Assembly: GCA_021781855.1 (NCBI GenBank)
Contig: JAJXWC010000095.1
Location: 1-7,973 of the forward strand
DNA from: Bacillota bacterium
GTDB lineage: Bacteria > Bacillota > Bacilli > Lactobacillales > Streptococcaceae
Reading direction: 5' to 3'
DNA length: 7,973 nucleotides
Position 1 is the stretch's first letter, and each line of letters opens with the position of its first letter. Under the pieces are notes generated by a model. It had not been told where the DNA came from and did no database searches. It saw only the letters and a program-made list of their open reading frames with translations. A program made the translations under genes and the position numbers. Shown one piece after another: positions 1 through 5,935 of this stretch.

Positions 1-39
1 CACTCCATGATTCATCATCATAAACAAACTAACTGGCAT
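1..39 (-). CDS. Start of an unidentified divergent gene (13 codons, cut by window edge)
   Basis: An ATG on the minus strand at 39-37 opens a frame that reads MPVSLFMMMNHGV and runs off the left edge. It is preceded by an excellent Shine-Dalgarno sequence, AAGGAG (minus strand, 52-47), seven bases upstream of the ATG. An extended -10 promoter lies about 75 bases further upstream. The N-terminus is hydrophobic and rich in Met, but 13 residues are too few to name a family. It is transcribed divergently from gpsA, and the two share a 167-bp control region. The start site is well supported; the function is unknown. Confidence 0.5.
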   Translation of the reverse strand, partial: MPVSLFMMMNHGV

Positions 40-91
40 ATTTTTTCTCCTTCTCGCGTCCTGTTATCGCAAGTTTCTATTTCAATTTAGC

Positions 92-104
92 AGCCAAACT
101 GGCT
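92..104 (-). other. Small hairpin at the predicted 5' end of the divergent transcript
   Basis: AGCCA (92-96) and TGGCT (100-104) are perfect 5-bp inverted arms around a 3-base loop. The predicted start of the minus-strand transcript is near 106, so the hairpin would sit at the very 5' end of that mRNA. Such structures can protect mRNA from decay; that role is inference. Confidence 0.35.
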
Positions 105-112
105 ATACTCTT

Positions 113-121
113 ATTTTAACA
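113..121 (-). promoter_or_regulatory. Extended -10 promoter of the divergent gene
   Basis: Read on the minus strand, positions 121-113 give TGTTAAAAT, an extended -10 of the TGnTAnAAT type. No good -35 is visible; with a 17-bp spacer the -35 position (136-141) falls in the left arm of the 136-159 palindrome. Predicted transcription start is about 106, giving a leader of roughly 65 nt. Confidence 0.45.
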
Positions 122-135
122 CAAATATTTTTCCT

Positions 136-159
136 AAAATCATACTTTGGTATGATTTT
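136..159. promoter_or_regulatory. Perfect 10-bp inverted repeat between divergent promoters; candidate operator
   Basis: The left arm AAAATCATAC (136-145) and right arm GTATGATTTT (150-159) are exact reverse complements around TTTG. The repeat lies almost midway between the minus-strand -10 (118-113) and the gpsA -10 (175-180), and its arms cover the expected -35 position of each. This arrangement fits a binding site for a dimeric regulator controlling both genes. It does not match sites I know for CodY, CcpA (cre), GlnR or FNR/Flp. It is too far from any upstream coding end, and lacks a good T-run of its own, to be a convincing terminator. The regulator is unknown. Confidence 0.5.
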
Positions 160-171
160 TAATTCACATTG

Positions 172-180
172 TGTTAGAAT
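172..180 (+). promoter_or_regulatory. Extended -10 promoter of gpsA
   Basis: TGTTAGAAT is an extended -10 (TG at 172-173, TAGAAT at 175-180). No -35 resembling TTGACA is found 16-18 bp upstream, where the right arm of the palindrome lies. Transcription should start near 187, about 20 nt before the gpsA ATG. Confidence 0.55.
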
Positions 181-206
181 GTTAAAAGAATACATGGAGG
201 AAGCCG

Positions 207-1226
207 ATGAAGCCGCAAAAAATCGCCGTATTAGGTCCAGGTTCTTGGGGAACTGCTCTTTCGCAGGTGCTTAATGACAATGGTCATGAAGTTCGCATTT
301 GGGGAAATAATTCCGAACAAATTGCCGAAATCAACGAACGGCACACAAACAAACGTTACTTTAAAGATGTCATTTTAGACGAAAAAATCAGCGCTTTTGA
401 CGACTTAGCAGTAGCACTTTCAGATGTTGATGCAATTTTATTCGTCGTACCGACCAAAGTGACGCGATTGGTTGCCAAGCAAGTAGCACAAGTGCTCAAG
501 CACAAAGTTCATGTGCTTCACGCTTCCAAAGGCTTGGAGCAAAACACCCACGAAAGAATTTCAACAATTTTGGAGGAAGAAATTCCTGCTGAATTTCGCG
601 GAGAAATTGTCGTCGTTTCTGGACCCTCACATGCCGAAGAAACGATTGTACGTGATATCACCCTCATTTCTGCTGCTTCTAAAGACCATGACGAAGCCAA
701 ATATGCACAGAATTTATTATCCAATGATTATTTCCGTCTCTATACAAATACTGATGTTATCGGCGTTGAAACGGCAGGCGCTCTGAAAAATATTATCGCC
801 GTAGGTGCTGGAGCGCTTCATGGATTGGGCTTTGGTGATAATGCAAAAGCTGCGATTATCACACGTGGCTTGACCGAGATTACGCGGCTTGGTGTTGCAA
901 TGGGGGCTGAACCACTGACTTACATTGGATTGTCTGGTGTCGGGGATTTGATTGTAACAGGTACTTCTGTCCATTCACGAAATTGGCGTGCTGGTGATGC
1001 ACTCGGACGCGGTGAAAAATTGGCAGATATTGAGCGCAATATGGGAATGATTATTGAAGGTGTCTCGACCGCTAAGGCTGCCTGGGAATTAGCTCAACAA
1101 CTTCATATTGAAATGCCGATTACAGAGACGATTTACAAGGTCCTTTATGAAAATCTTGACGCTCGCGAAGGAATTTTGGATATCATGCGACGGGAAACAC
1201 GTGCAGAAAATGAGTTTATTCAGTAG
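207..1226 (+). CDS. gpsA: Glycerol-3-phosphate dehydrogenase [NAD(P)+]
   Basis: GpsA interconverts dihydroxyacetone phosphate and sn-glycerol 3-phosphate in the cytoplasm, supplying the backbone for phospholipids and lipoteichoic acid. The 339-residue length is normal for the family. Visible motifs are the N-terminal Rossmann dinucleotide loop GPGSWGTAL (10-18), the SKG segment with K108, the SGPSHAEE block (138-145), the catalytic-lysine segment ETAGALKN (K194), and the substrate-binding region GLSGVGDLIVTGTS (241-254) followed by SRNW (257-260). The start is secure: GGAGG at 196-200 sits six bases before the ATG. I see no convincing terminator after the stop, so read-through into galU is possible, but galU also has its own promoter. 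Nothing is truncated or unusual in the protein. Confidence 0.97.
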   Translation: MKPQKIAVLGPGSWGTALSQVLNDNGHEVRIWGNNSEQIAEINERHTNKRYFKDVILDEKISAFDDLAVALSDVDAILFVVPTKVTRLVAKQVAQVLKHKVHVLHASKGLEQNTHERISTILEEEIPAEFRGEIVVVSGPSHAEETIVRDITLISAASKDHDEAKYAQNLLSNDYFRLYTNTDVIGVETAGALKNIIAVGAGALHGLGFGDNAKAAIITRGLTEITRLGVAMGAEPLTYIGLSGVGDLIVTGTSVHSRNWRAGDALGRGEKLADIERNMGMIIEGVSTAKAAWELAQQLHIEMPITETIYKVLYENLDAREGILDIMRRETRAENEFIQ

Positions 1227-1266
1227 TCCAAAAGAATTGCTTCATCGCATTATCTTATATGTTAGC

Positions 1267-1295
1267 TTGTTTTTTTCTCATAAAAGCGCTATAAT
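1267..1295 (+). promoter_or_regulatory. Promoter of galU
   Basis: TTGTTT (-35, 1267-1272) and a consensus TATAAT (-10, 1290-1295) are separated by 17 bp. The predicted start is near 1302, leaving a leader of about 122 nt before galU, which is long for a constitutive housekeeping gene. Confidence 0.65.
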
Positions 1296-1308
1296 TTTAA
1301 AATAGAAG

Positions 1309-1353
1309 ATGAAAAGAAATCGCCGTTTTATGCGACGATACTCATGTTTTTAA
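1309..1353 (+). CDS. Candidate 14-codon leader ORF 1 in the galU leader
   Basis: The frame reads MKRNRRFMRRYSCF and ends at TAA (1351-1353). Five of 14 residues are arginine or lysine in the first six, and two consecutive CGA codons follow the second Met. Its ATG is only about seven bases from the predicted transcription start, with just AGAAG before it, so translation would be nearly leaderless. Its stop codon overlaps the Shine-Dalgarno of leader ORF 2. It could be a regulatory leader peptide, or chance; nothing shows that it is translated. Confidence 0.25.
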   Translation: MKRNRRFMRRYSCF

Positions 1354-1364
1354 AGGGATAAGAC

Positions 1365-1415
1365 ATGAAAGTTGTGCAAGCGCTGACTTATCGTCAGATG
1401 CTTGTTGAGCCGTAG
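1365..1415 (+). CDS. Candidate 16-codon leader ORF 2, ending just before galU
   Basis: The frame reads MKVVQALTYRQMLVEP and ends at TAG (1413-1415). It is preceded by AAAGGGA (1352-1358) at a suitable distance of six bases, a better start signal than that of galU itself. The stop lies eight bases before the galU ATG and abuts the galU Shine-Dalgarno, so ribosomes finishing here could reinitiate at galU. A hairpin (1378-1403; CTGAC/GTCAG core with AAGC/GCTT outer arms) lies inside it and would be melted by translation. A translational-coupling or sensing role is inference. Confidence 0.35.
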   Translation: MKVVQALTYRQMLVEP

Positions 1416-1423
1416 AAAGGAAA

Positions 1424-2350
1424 ATGAAATTGCCAGATATTAAGACCAAAGGAAAGAAAGTTCGCAAAGCTGTTATTCCAGCCGCTGGTTTGGGAACACG
1501 CTTCTTACCTGCTACCAAAGCAATTGCCAAGGAAATGTTGCCCATCGTGGATAAACCCACTATTCAATTTATCGTTGAAGAAGCGCTGAAATCAGGAATT
1601 GAAGATATTCTGATTGTCACAGGCAAGGCAAAACGTCCAATCGAGGACCATTTTGATTCAAATATCGAGTTGGAACAAAATCTTCGTGAAAAAGGTAAAA
1701 CGGAGCTGCTCAAATTGGTTGAGGAAACAACGGATATTAATTTGCATTTCATTCGTCAAAGTCACCCAAAGGGGTTAGGGCACGCAGTTTTGCAGGCTAA
1801 AGCTTTCGTTGGTGACGAACCTTTTGTCGTAATGCTTGGTGATGACCTCATGAATATCATGGGTGAAGGCGAACCGCTTACAAAAGATTTGATTAAGGAT
1901 TATGAAAAAACACATGCTTCAACGATTGCAGTCATGAAAGTACCTCATTCAGAGGTAGACAAATATGGTGTGATTGCACCAAACGGCGAAGTCCAAAAAG
2001 GACTTTACAATGTTGAAAAATTTGTTGAAAAGCCAAAAATTGAGGAAGCACCTTCTGATTTGGCGATTATCGGTCGCTATCTTTTGACACCAGAAATTTT
2101 TACTATCTTGGAAAACCAAAAACCCGGTGCAGGTGGTGAAATTCAATTAACTGATGCGATTGAAACCTTAAATAAAACGCAGCGTGTTTTTGCTCACGAA
2201 TTTACGGGAACCCGTTATGATGTTGGTGATAAATTTGGTTTTGTTGAGACAACCATTGAATACGGTTTGCATCATCCACAAATCAGAGAAGCTTTGGAAA
2301 AGTACATTGTTGAACGTGCAAAAACCTTAGTTGTTGATAAGAAAAAATAA
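1424..2350 (+). CDS. galU: UTP-glucose-1-phosphate uridylyltransferase (GalU/HasC)
   Basis: GalU makes UDP-glucose from UTP and glucose 1-phosphate in the cytoplasm, for glycolipids, exopolysaccharide, teichoic-acid anchors and galactose use. The nucleotidyltransferase motif AAGLGTRFLPATKA (20-33) is followed by KEMLPIVDKP (36-45), GLGHAV (117-122), the metal/nucleotide segment GDD (139-141), VEKP (201-204), GEIQLTDA (238-245) and YDVGDKFG (265-272). At 308 residues it is of normal length. The ATG at 1424 lies only 2-3 bases after AAAGGA (1416-1421), closer than usual; an in-frame TTG at 1430 has better spacing and would remove two residues. Coupling to leader ORF 2 might explain the short spacing. 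A hairpin terminator lies about 170 bp downstream. Confidence 0.96.
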   Translation: MKLPDIKTKGKKVRKAVIPAAGLGTRFLPATKAIAKEMLPIVDKPTIQFIVEEALKSGIEDILIVTGKAKRPIEDHFDSNIELEQNLREKGKTELLKLVEETTDINLHFIRQSHPKGLGHAVLQAKAFVGDEPFVVMLGDDLMNIMGEGEPLTKDLIKDYEKTHASTIAVMKVPHSEVDKYGVIAPNGEVQKGLYNVEKFVEKPKIEEAPSDLAIIGRYLLTPEIFTILENQKPGAGGEIQLTDAIETLNKTQRVFAHEFTGTRYDVGDKFGFVETTIEYGLHHPQIREALEKYIVERAKTLVVDKKK

Positions 2351-2385
2351 CGCAGCGACTAAATTCGAAGTTTGCCATTCCGACT

Positions 2386-2494
2386 CGCTACTTTTGGTGA
2401 TGAGAATGGATAGCTTAACAGCTCAAACAGCTCAACAGTACAGTGTACTGTTGAGGTTGCAGATAGAGCAAATCTCTCATCATTCGCAGTAGCG
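2386..2494. repeat. Large imperfect inverted repeat containing a 25-nt palindrome and a tandem repeat
   Basis: The outer arms CGCTACT (2386-2392) and TGATGAGA (2398-2405) pair exactly with TCTCATCA (2475-2482) and AGTAGCG (2488-2494), with a 5-base mismatched internal loop on each side. In the middle, CTCAACAGTACA (2431-2442) and TGTACTGTTGAG (2444-2455) are perfect 12-bp arms around one base. The 9-bp unit ACAGCTCAA is repeated in tandem at 2418-2426 and 2427-2435. No coding frame explains this. The DNA lies downstream of galU and before its likely terminator, so it would be transcribed as the galU 3' UTR. It may be a member of a dispersed intergenic repeat family or a structured RNA. Confidence 0.6.
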
Positions 2495-2517
2495 AAGCTA
2501 GGCAGATAGTGAAATTA

Positions 2518-2552
2518 AAAAAATAGGATTTTCAATAGAAGTCCTATTTTTT
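2518..2552 (+). terminator. Rho-independent terminator after galU
   Basis: AAAAAATAGGA (2518-2528) pairs perfectly with TCCTATTTTTT (2542-2552), with further weak pairing inside and a T-run at the 3' end. The A-run on the other side would make it work in both orientations, though no minus-strand gene ends here. It separates the galU unit from the eetA promoter. Confidence 0.8.
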
Positions 2553-2594
2553 GCTCCTGTATTGCCTATTTTCGTGAAATTTTTTGCAAATTGT

Positions 2595-2602
2595 GCTAGA
2601 AT
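2595..2602 (+). promoter_or_regulatory. Extended -10 promoter directly in front of eetA
   Basis: TGC followed by TAGAAT (2597-2602) is an extended -10. The -35 region, near 2571-2579, is poor. A start seven to nine bases downstream would be at 2609-2611, that is, on or next to the eetA ATG at 2611. No Shine-Dalgarno sequence is seen between the promoter and the ATG. This predicts a leaderless or nearly leaderless mRNA. Confidence 0.55.
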
Positions 2603-2610
2603 ATGACTAA

Positions 2611-2997
2611 ATGAAATTTCTCAGAGCTATCAAAATAAAACCCTTTGATTTGGTCGTTATTTTTCTTCTTTTCGTATCATCATTTTCTGTGCTCGCCTTT
2701 TTACCTAGCCAGAAAGTAGGTGCTTCAGCTGAAGTACGCGTGAATGGAAAAGTAATACGCACTTTTGACCTTAATAAAAATCAAACATGGACTTATCGTA
2801 CAAAAAATGGATTTTGGAACATTATTCAGGTTCAAGACGGCAAAATTCGGGACAAGGCGGATAACACGCCTGACCAAATTGCTGTGCATAAAAGTTGGAT
2901 TTCTCATGTAGGAGAAACCGCGGTTTGTCTGCCACACAATTTGGTCATTGAGGTAATGAGCGGTCAAAAAAATAACGAGGTGGATTATACTGAATGA
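2611..2997 (+). CDS. eetA: NusG domain II protein, EetA-like (extracellular electron transfer)
   Basis: A 128-residue protein with a basic N-terminus (KFLRAIKIK), one hydrophobic segment at about 12-32 that acts as a membrane anchor or signal sequence, and an outward-facing C-terminal domain of the NusG domain II type. The domain shows EVRVNGKVIRTFDL (41-54), an IIQVQDGKIR strand (71-80) and the characteristic end CLPHNLVIEV (106-115). There is no Cys lipobox. In Listeria, EetA of this type acts with EetB in flavin-based extracellular electron transfer; its exact reaction is not established. The stop overlaps the eetB start (ATGA). No Shine-Dalgarno precedes the ATG, which is about where transcription should start. 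The domain call is firm; the EET role is inferred from the eetB-dmkB neighbourhood. Confidence 0.75.
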   Translation: MKFLRAIKIKPFDLVVIFLLFVSSFSVLAFLPSQKVGASAEVRVNGKVIRTFDLNKNQTWTYRTKNGFWNIIQVQDGKIRDKADNTPDQIAVHKSWISHVGETAVCLPHNLVIEVMSGQKNNEVDYTE

Positions 2998-3524
2998 ATA
3001 TTAAAGAATATGTTTATTCTGCGTTATTGACCGCTGTTGCTGTTGTTATGGGGATTTTTGAGTCTTGGCTTCCCCCATTTTTTGCTTTTGCTCCTGGCGC
3101 TAAAATTGGCCTTGCTAATCTTGTCATGATGATAGCCCTTTTTACACTGAATTGGCGAAAAGTATGGGTTATGGAAATCTTGCGACTGCTGATTACAGCG
3201 CTTTTTACAGGCTTTTCTGTTTTTATTTATTCGGCAGCAGGTGGAATCTTATCACTTTTGATGATGTATCTGATGAAACAATTTGGGCCTCGCCTAGTTT
3301 CAAAAATTGGAATCTCAGTCGTTGGTGGCTTTTTCCATAATCTTGGACAATTAACAGTCGCGGCAATTTTGGCAAGAGCAACTTCAGTCATGCTTTATTT
3401 GCCTTGGTTAACCATTTTTGGTATGTTGGCAGGCTTTGCGATTGGTATCGGAGCAAATCAGTTAATGGAACGGATAAAACCAATTCATGACTTAGTTATA
3501 AAAGAAAGTAAACAATGGACGTAA
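2994..3524 (+). CDS. eetB: Gx transporter family membrane protein, EetB-like
   Basis: A 176-residue integral membrane protein with five or six predicted helices (about 7-29, 36-54, 60-75, 77-95, 106-126, 134-157). The signature ESWLPPFFAFAPGAKIGLANL (23-43, shown here as key residues PPFF, PGAK, GLAN) and the GGFFHNLGQ block (111-119) mark the Gx transporter family, often annotated as 'heptaprenyl diphosphate synthase component I'. That older name is misleading, since it is not soluble component I of HepS. In the EET loci of Listeria and Lactiplantibacillus the same family is called EetB. The start overlaps the eetA stop by four bases and its end overlaps dmkB by ten, so the three are translationally coupled. 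Substrate, if any, is unknown. Confidence 0.8.
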   Translation: MNIKEYVYSALLTAVAVVMGIFESWLPPFFAFAPGAKIGLANLVMMIALFTLNWRKVWVMEILRLLITALFTGFSVFIYSAAGGILSLLMMYLMKQFGPRLVSKIGISVVGGFFHNLGQLTVAAILARATSVMLYLPWLTIFGMLAGFAIGIGANQLMERIKPIHDLVIKESKQWT

Positions 3525-4474
3525 AGAATACAATTTGGTCGGATTATCCTCTTCTTTCCCGGGATTTGAACAAAGTGCAAAAATTAATGAAAAGTCAAAT
3601 ATCGGTAAAAAATGAATCAATTAAATTAGCGATTTTTGATATTTTTGATGCCGGTGGTAAAATGTTACGCCCTGCTTATTTGCTACTTTTTTCGGGATTT
3701 ACCGAACTTTCTGACAAAGAAAAAATTGCGTTGGCAGCAAGTGTCGAGATGTTGCATACGGCAACTCTAATTCATGATGATGTGATTGATAAGGCAGATA
3801 CCCGACGTGGCGTTGCAACTTTGTCGGCAAAATATGGCTCCGAAATTGCAGTTTACGCTGGTGATTATCTTTTTGTTGCTGTTTTCAAGCTACTGTCAGA
3901 ATACAGCTTGGAATTATCTAACCTGACGAAAAATCTTGTTTCGATTGAGCGCTTGTTGGGTGGAGAATTGGGACAGCTTAATAAACATTTTGACCTTGAA
4001 CAGACGCTTGATGATTATATTGAAAATATTTCTGGAAAAACAGGCGAGCTTTTTGCGATGTCTGCTTCCGTAGCTCCTTTGATTGCGAGAAATAATCGTT
4101 TAGCAAACACTGCTTATAAAATTGGCATGAACATCGGGATTGCTTTTCAGATTATGGACGATTATTTGGATTATGCAAGTGACGCAAAAACGCTTGGTAA
4201 ACCTGTACTTGAGGACGTTCAGCAAGGCATTTATTCTGCTCCAATTTTGTTTGCCTTACAGGAAAATCGGAAAAAAATGACTCAACTTTTACAGGCGAAA
4301 AAATTCGATGAAGTTTATGAATTTGTCCAGACTTCCACAAGTTTAACTCAGACAAAAGAATTGGCTAAATCCTATACTAATGCGGCTTTACAGCTCATTA
4401 ACAAATTGCCAAAAGGTGAGAATCGTGAGATGATTTCTGCCATTACTGCGAAACTTTTGGAGCGCACCTTATGA
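3515..4474 (+). CDS. dmkB: Long-chain polyprenyl diphosphate synthase (DmkB-like)
   Basis: A trans-isoprenyl diphosphate synthase of 319 residues that extends allylic diphosphates with isopentenyl diphosphate to build the side chain of (demethyl)menaquinone. Motifs in order: GGKMLRP (47-53), first Asp-rich motif DDVID (88-92) followed by RRG (97-99), GKTGELF (174-180), FQ and second Asp-rich motif DDYLD (215-219), and GKP (228-230) with D234. Small residues at 83-84, before the first DDxxD, fit a long-chain rather than a farnesyl product; exact length cannot be read. Its place after eetA-eetB matches dmkB of the EET locus. It may alternatively be the general quinone-chain synthase of the cell (ispB/hepT); the two roles are not exclusive. 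Confidence 0.88.
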   Translation: MDVKNTIWSDYPLLSRDLNKVQKLMKSQISVKNESIKLAIFDIFDAGGKMLRPAYLLLFSGFTELSDKEKIALAASVEMLHTATLIHDDVIDKADTRRGVATLSAKYGSEIAVYAGDYLFVAVFKLLSEYSLELSNLTKNLVSIERLLGGELGQLNKHFDLEQTLDDYIENISGKTGELFAMSASVAPLIARNNRLANTAYKIGMNIGIAFQIMDDYLDYASDAKTLGKPVLEDVQQGIYSAPILFALQENRKKMTQLLQAKKFDEVYEFVQTSTSLTQTKELAKSYTNAALQLINKLPKGENREMISAITAKLLERTL

Positions 4475-5184
4475 CAAAAGATGAATTTTATATAGCACTT
4501 TATCAGTTTGGCATTGAATTAAGTGAGCAGCAAGAAGTTCAGTTTGAGCGTTATTTTGAGCTTTTGGTGGAATGGAATGAAAAAATAAATTTGACTGCCA
4601 TCACAGAAAAATCAGAGGTCTATCTGAAACATTTTTACGATTCGATTGCACCGATTTTGTATGATTTGATTGCTGACCATCCTGTTAAATTGCTTGATAT
4701 TGGTGCTGGAGCAGGTTTTCCGAGTTTGCCGATGAAAATTATTTTCCCTTCGCTGCAAGTGACCATCATTGATTCATTGCAAAAACGAATTAACTTTTTG
4801 ACAGAATTGTCCAAGGCATTAGCACTTGAAAATGTGACTTTGTTGCATGGAAGAGCAGAGGATTTTGGACAAAATGTGCGCTATCGAGGACAATTTGATT
4901 TTGTCACGGCGCGTGCCGTAGCGCGCTTGAGCGTTTTATCTGAATTGACCATTCCATTTTTACAGCAAAATGGGCAACTTCTTTCGCTTAAAGCCAGTCA
5001 ATTTGAGGATGAATTAGCTGAAGCTAAAAATGCGATTGCCCTACTGGGAGCAAAATTTATTAAGCAGGTTGATTACCAACTGCCAAACGGCGACGAACGC
5101 CATATCGCACTGATCGAAAAGAAAAAAGAAACACCAAAAAAATATCCGCGTAAAGCAGGAACACCCGCAAAAAATCCGCTCTGA
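4471..5184 (+). CDS. rsmG: 16S rRNA (guanine527-N7)-methyltransferase RsmG (GidB)
   Basis: RsmG uses S-adenosylmethionine to methylate N7 of G527 in 16S rRNA; loss is linked to low-level streptomycin resistance in many bacteria. The 237-residue protein has the NLTAI segment (40-44), HFYDSI (54-59), the SAM-binding loop LLDIGAGAGFPSLPMKI (74-90), the acidic end of strand 2 (IIDS, 99-102), TARAV (146-150) and the usual basic tail ending KAGTPAKNPL. The ATG overlaps the dmkB stop in ATGA, making it the last gene of the four-gene operon. The terminator stem begins inside its last codons. Identity is secure; why it is coupled to quinone and electron-transfer genes is unclear. Confidence 0.96.
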   Translation: MTKDEFYIALYQFGIELSEQQEVQFERYFELLVEWNEKINLTAITEKSEVYLKHFYDSIAPILYDLIADHPVKLLDIGAGAGFPSLPMKIIFPSLQVTIIDSLQKRINFLTELSKALALENVTLLHGRAEDFGQNVRYRGQFDFVTARAVARLSVLSELTIPFLQQNGQLLSLKASQFEDELAEAKNAIALLGAKFIKQVDYQLPNGDERHIALIEKKKETPKKYPRKAGTPAKNPL

Positions 5185-5208
5185 CAAACTGTCAAAACGG
5201 ATTTTTTT
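5169..5208. terminator. Bidirectional terminator between rsmG and pyrF
   Basis: AAAAAATCCG (5169-5178) pairs with CGGATTTTTT (5198-5207); inside, TGACA (5182-5186) pairs with TGTCA (5190-5194). T-runs flank the stem on each strand. The left arm overlaps the last rsmG codons and the inner stem includes its stop. The convergent pyrF gene ends at 5218, so one structure can serve both operons. Confidence 0.85.
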
Positions 5209-5217
5209 ATTCTTTAC

Positions 5218-5934
5218 TCAAGCATTCCATTCGGTCTTGATGGCACGATAAGCAGCTACTGGATTTTTCGCCTGTGTAATCGGACGCCCGACCACGATGT
5301 AGTCCGAGCCGATTTGACGGGCTTTGCTAGGTGTCATCACACGCTTTTGGTCACCAACTGCGCTTCCTGCGGGACGAATGCCGGGGGTCAGGCAGATGAA
5401 ATTTTGTCCTGTGGCATTTTTTATTTTGGCAACTTCGTGGGCGCTGCAGACCACGCCGTCAAGTCCTGCTTCTGCTGTTTTCTGCGCGTAATGAATGACC
5501 GAGGCTTCCAGACTGGTCTGGATATTTTGGTCGCTGTGCATGATAGTCTCGCTGGTCGAGGTCAGTTGGGTCACCGCGATGAGCTTTGGTGCAAGTTTCC
5601 CTGTTGGCGTGCCTTCGTTCAAGCCTGCTTTGGCTGCTACCATCATCTCCACACCACCTGCTGCATGGACATTCGTCATATCCACGCCCAGCCCTGCCAG
5701 CACTTTCATCGCAGAGCGCACAGTGTTTGGAATATCGTGAAGTTTGAGGTCCAAAAAGACACGATGTCCCTGATTTTTTACGTACTCAACCACTTGCGGA
5801 CCTGCTGTATAAAAAAGTTCCATGCCGATTTTCACATACAATTTTTCATCGGCGGGAAATTGTGCGAGGAAATCTTTAACCGCCTGAAAAGTCGGGAAGT
5901 CTAGGGCGATGATGGGTCTTGCTTCAAAAGTCAT
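5218..5934 (-). CDS. pyrF: Orotidine 5'-phosphate decarboxylase
   Basis: PyrF converts OMP to UMP, the last step of de novo pyrimidine synthesis. The 238-residue TIM-barrel protein shows D12 in IALDFP, K35 in YVKIGMEL, the catalytic cluster LDLKLHDIPNT with D62, K64 and D67, NVHAAGG (88-94), CLTPGIRP (181-188) and the phosphate-binding VVGRPIT (214-220). The start lies one base after the upstream stop, with GTAGGA nearby as ribosome binding site. It is the last gene of a minus-strand operon with no other pyr genes, and I found no PyrR-type leader. By hand count its GC is about 51%, much higher than in the eet operon, where a 240-base sample of dmkB has 35%. This may reflect transfer or strong codon bias. 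Confidence 0.97.
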   Translation of the reverse strand: MTFEARPIIALDFPTFQAVKDFLAQFPADEKLYVKIGMELFYTAGPQVVEYVKNQGHRVFLDLKLHDIPNTVRSAMKVLAGLGVDMTNVHAAGGVEMMVAAKAGLNEGTPTGKLAPKLIAVTQLTSTSETIMHSDQNIQTSLEASVIHYAQKTAEAGLDGVVCSAHEVAKIKNATGQNFICLTPGIRPAGSAVGDQKRVMTPSKARQIGSDYIVVGRPITQAKNPVAAYRAIKTEWNA

Positions 5935-5935
5935 T

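Noticed and set aside
136..159. The gpsA-upstream palindrome as a transcription terminator
   Set aside because: There is a T-run of six on one side, but no gene ends near it on either strand; both flanking genes start away from it.
2603..2614. A three-codon ORF (ATG ACT AAA TGA) overlapping the eetA ATG
   Set aside because: It would start upstream of, or at, the predicted transcription start, and has no ribosome binding site; likely chance.
5314..5904. A 196-codon open frame on the plus strand opposite pyrF
   Set aside because: It lies wholly antisense to a well-conserved pyrF, has no ribosome binding site worth noting, and its Cys/His-rich translation is a by-product of the pyrF codons and high GC.
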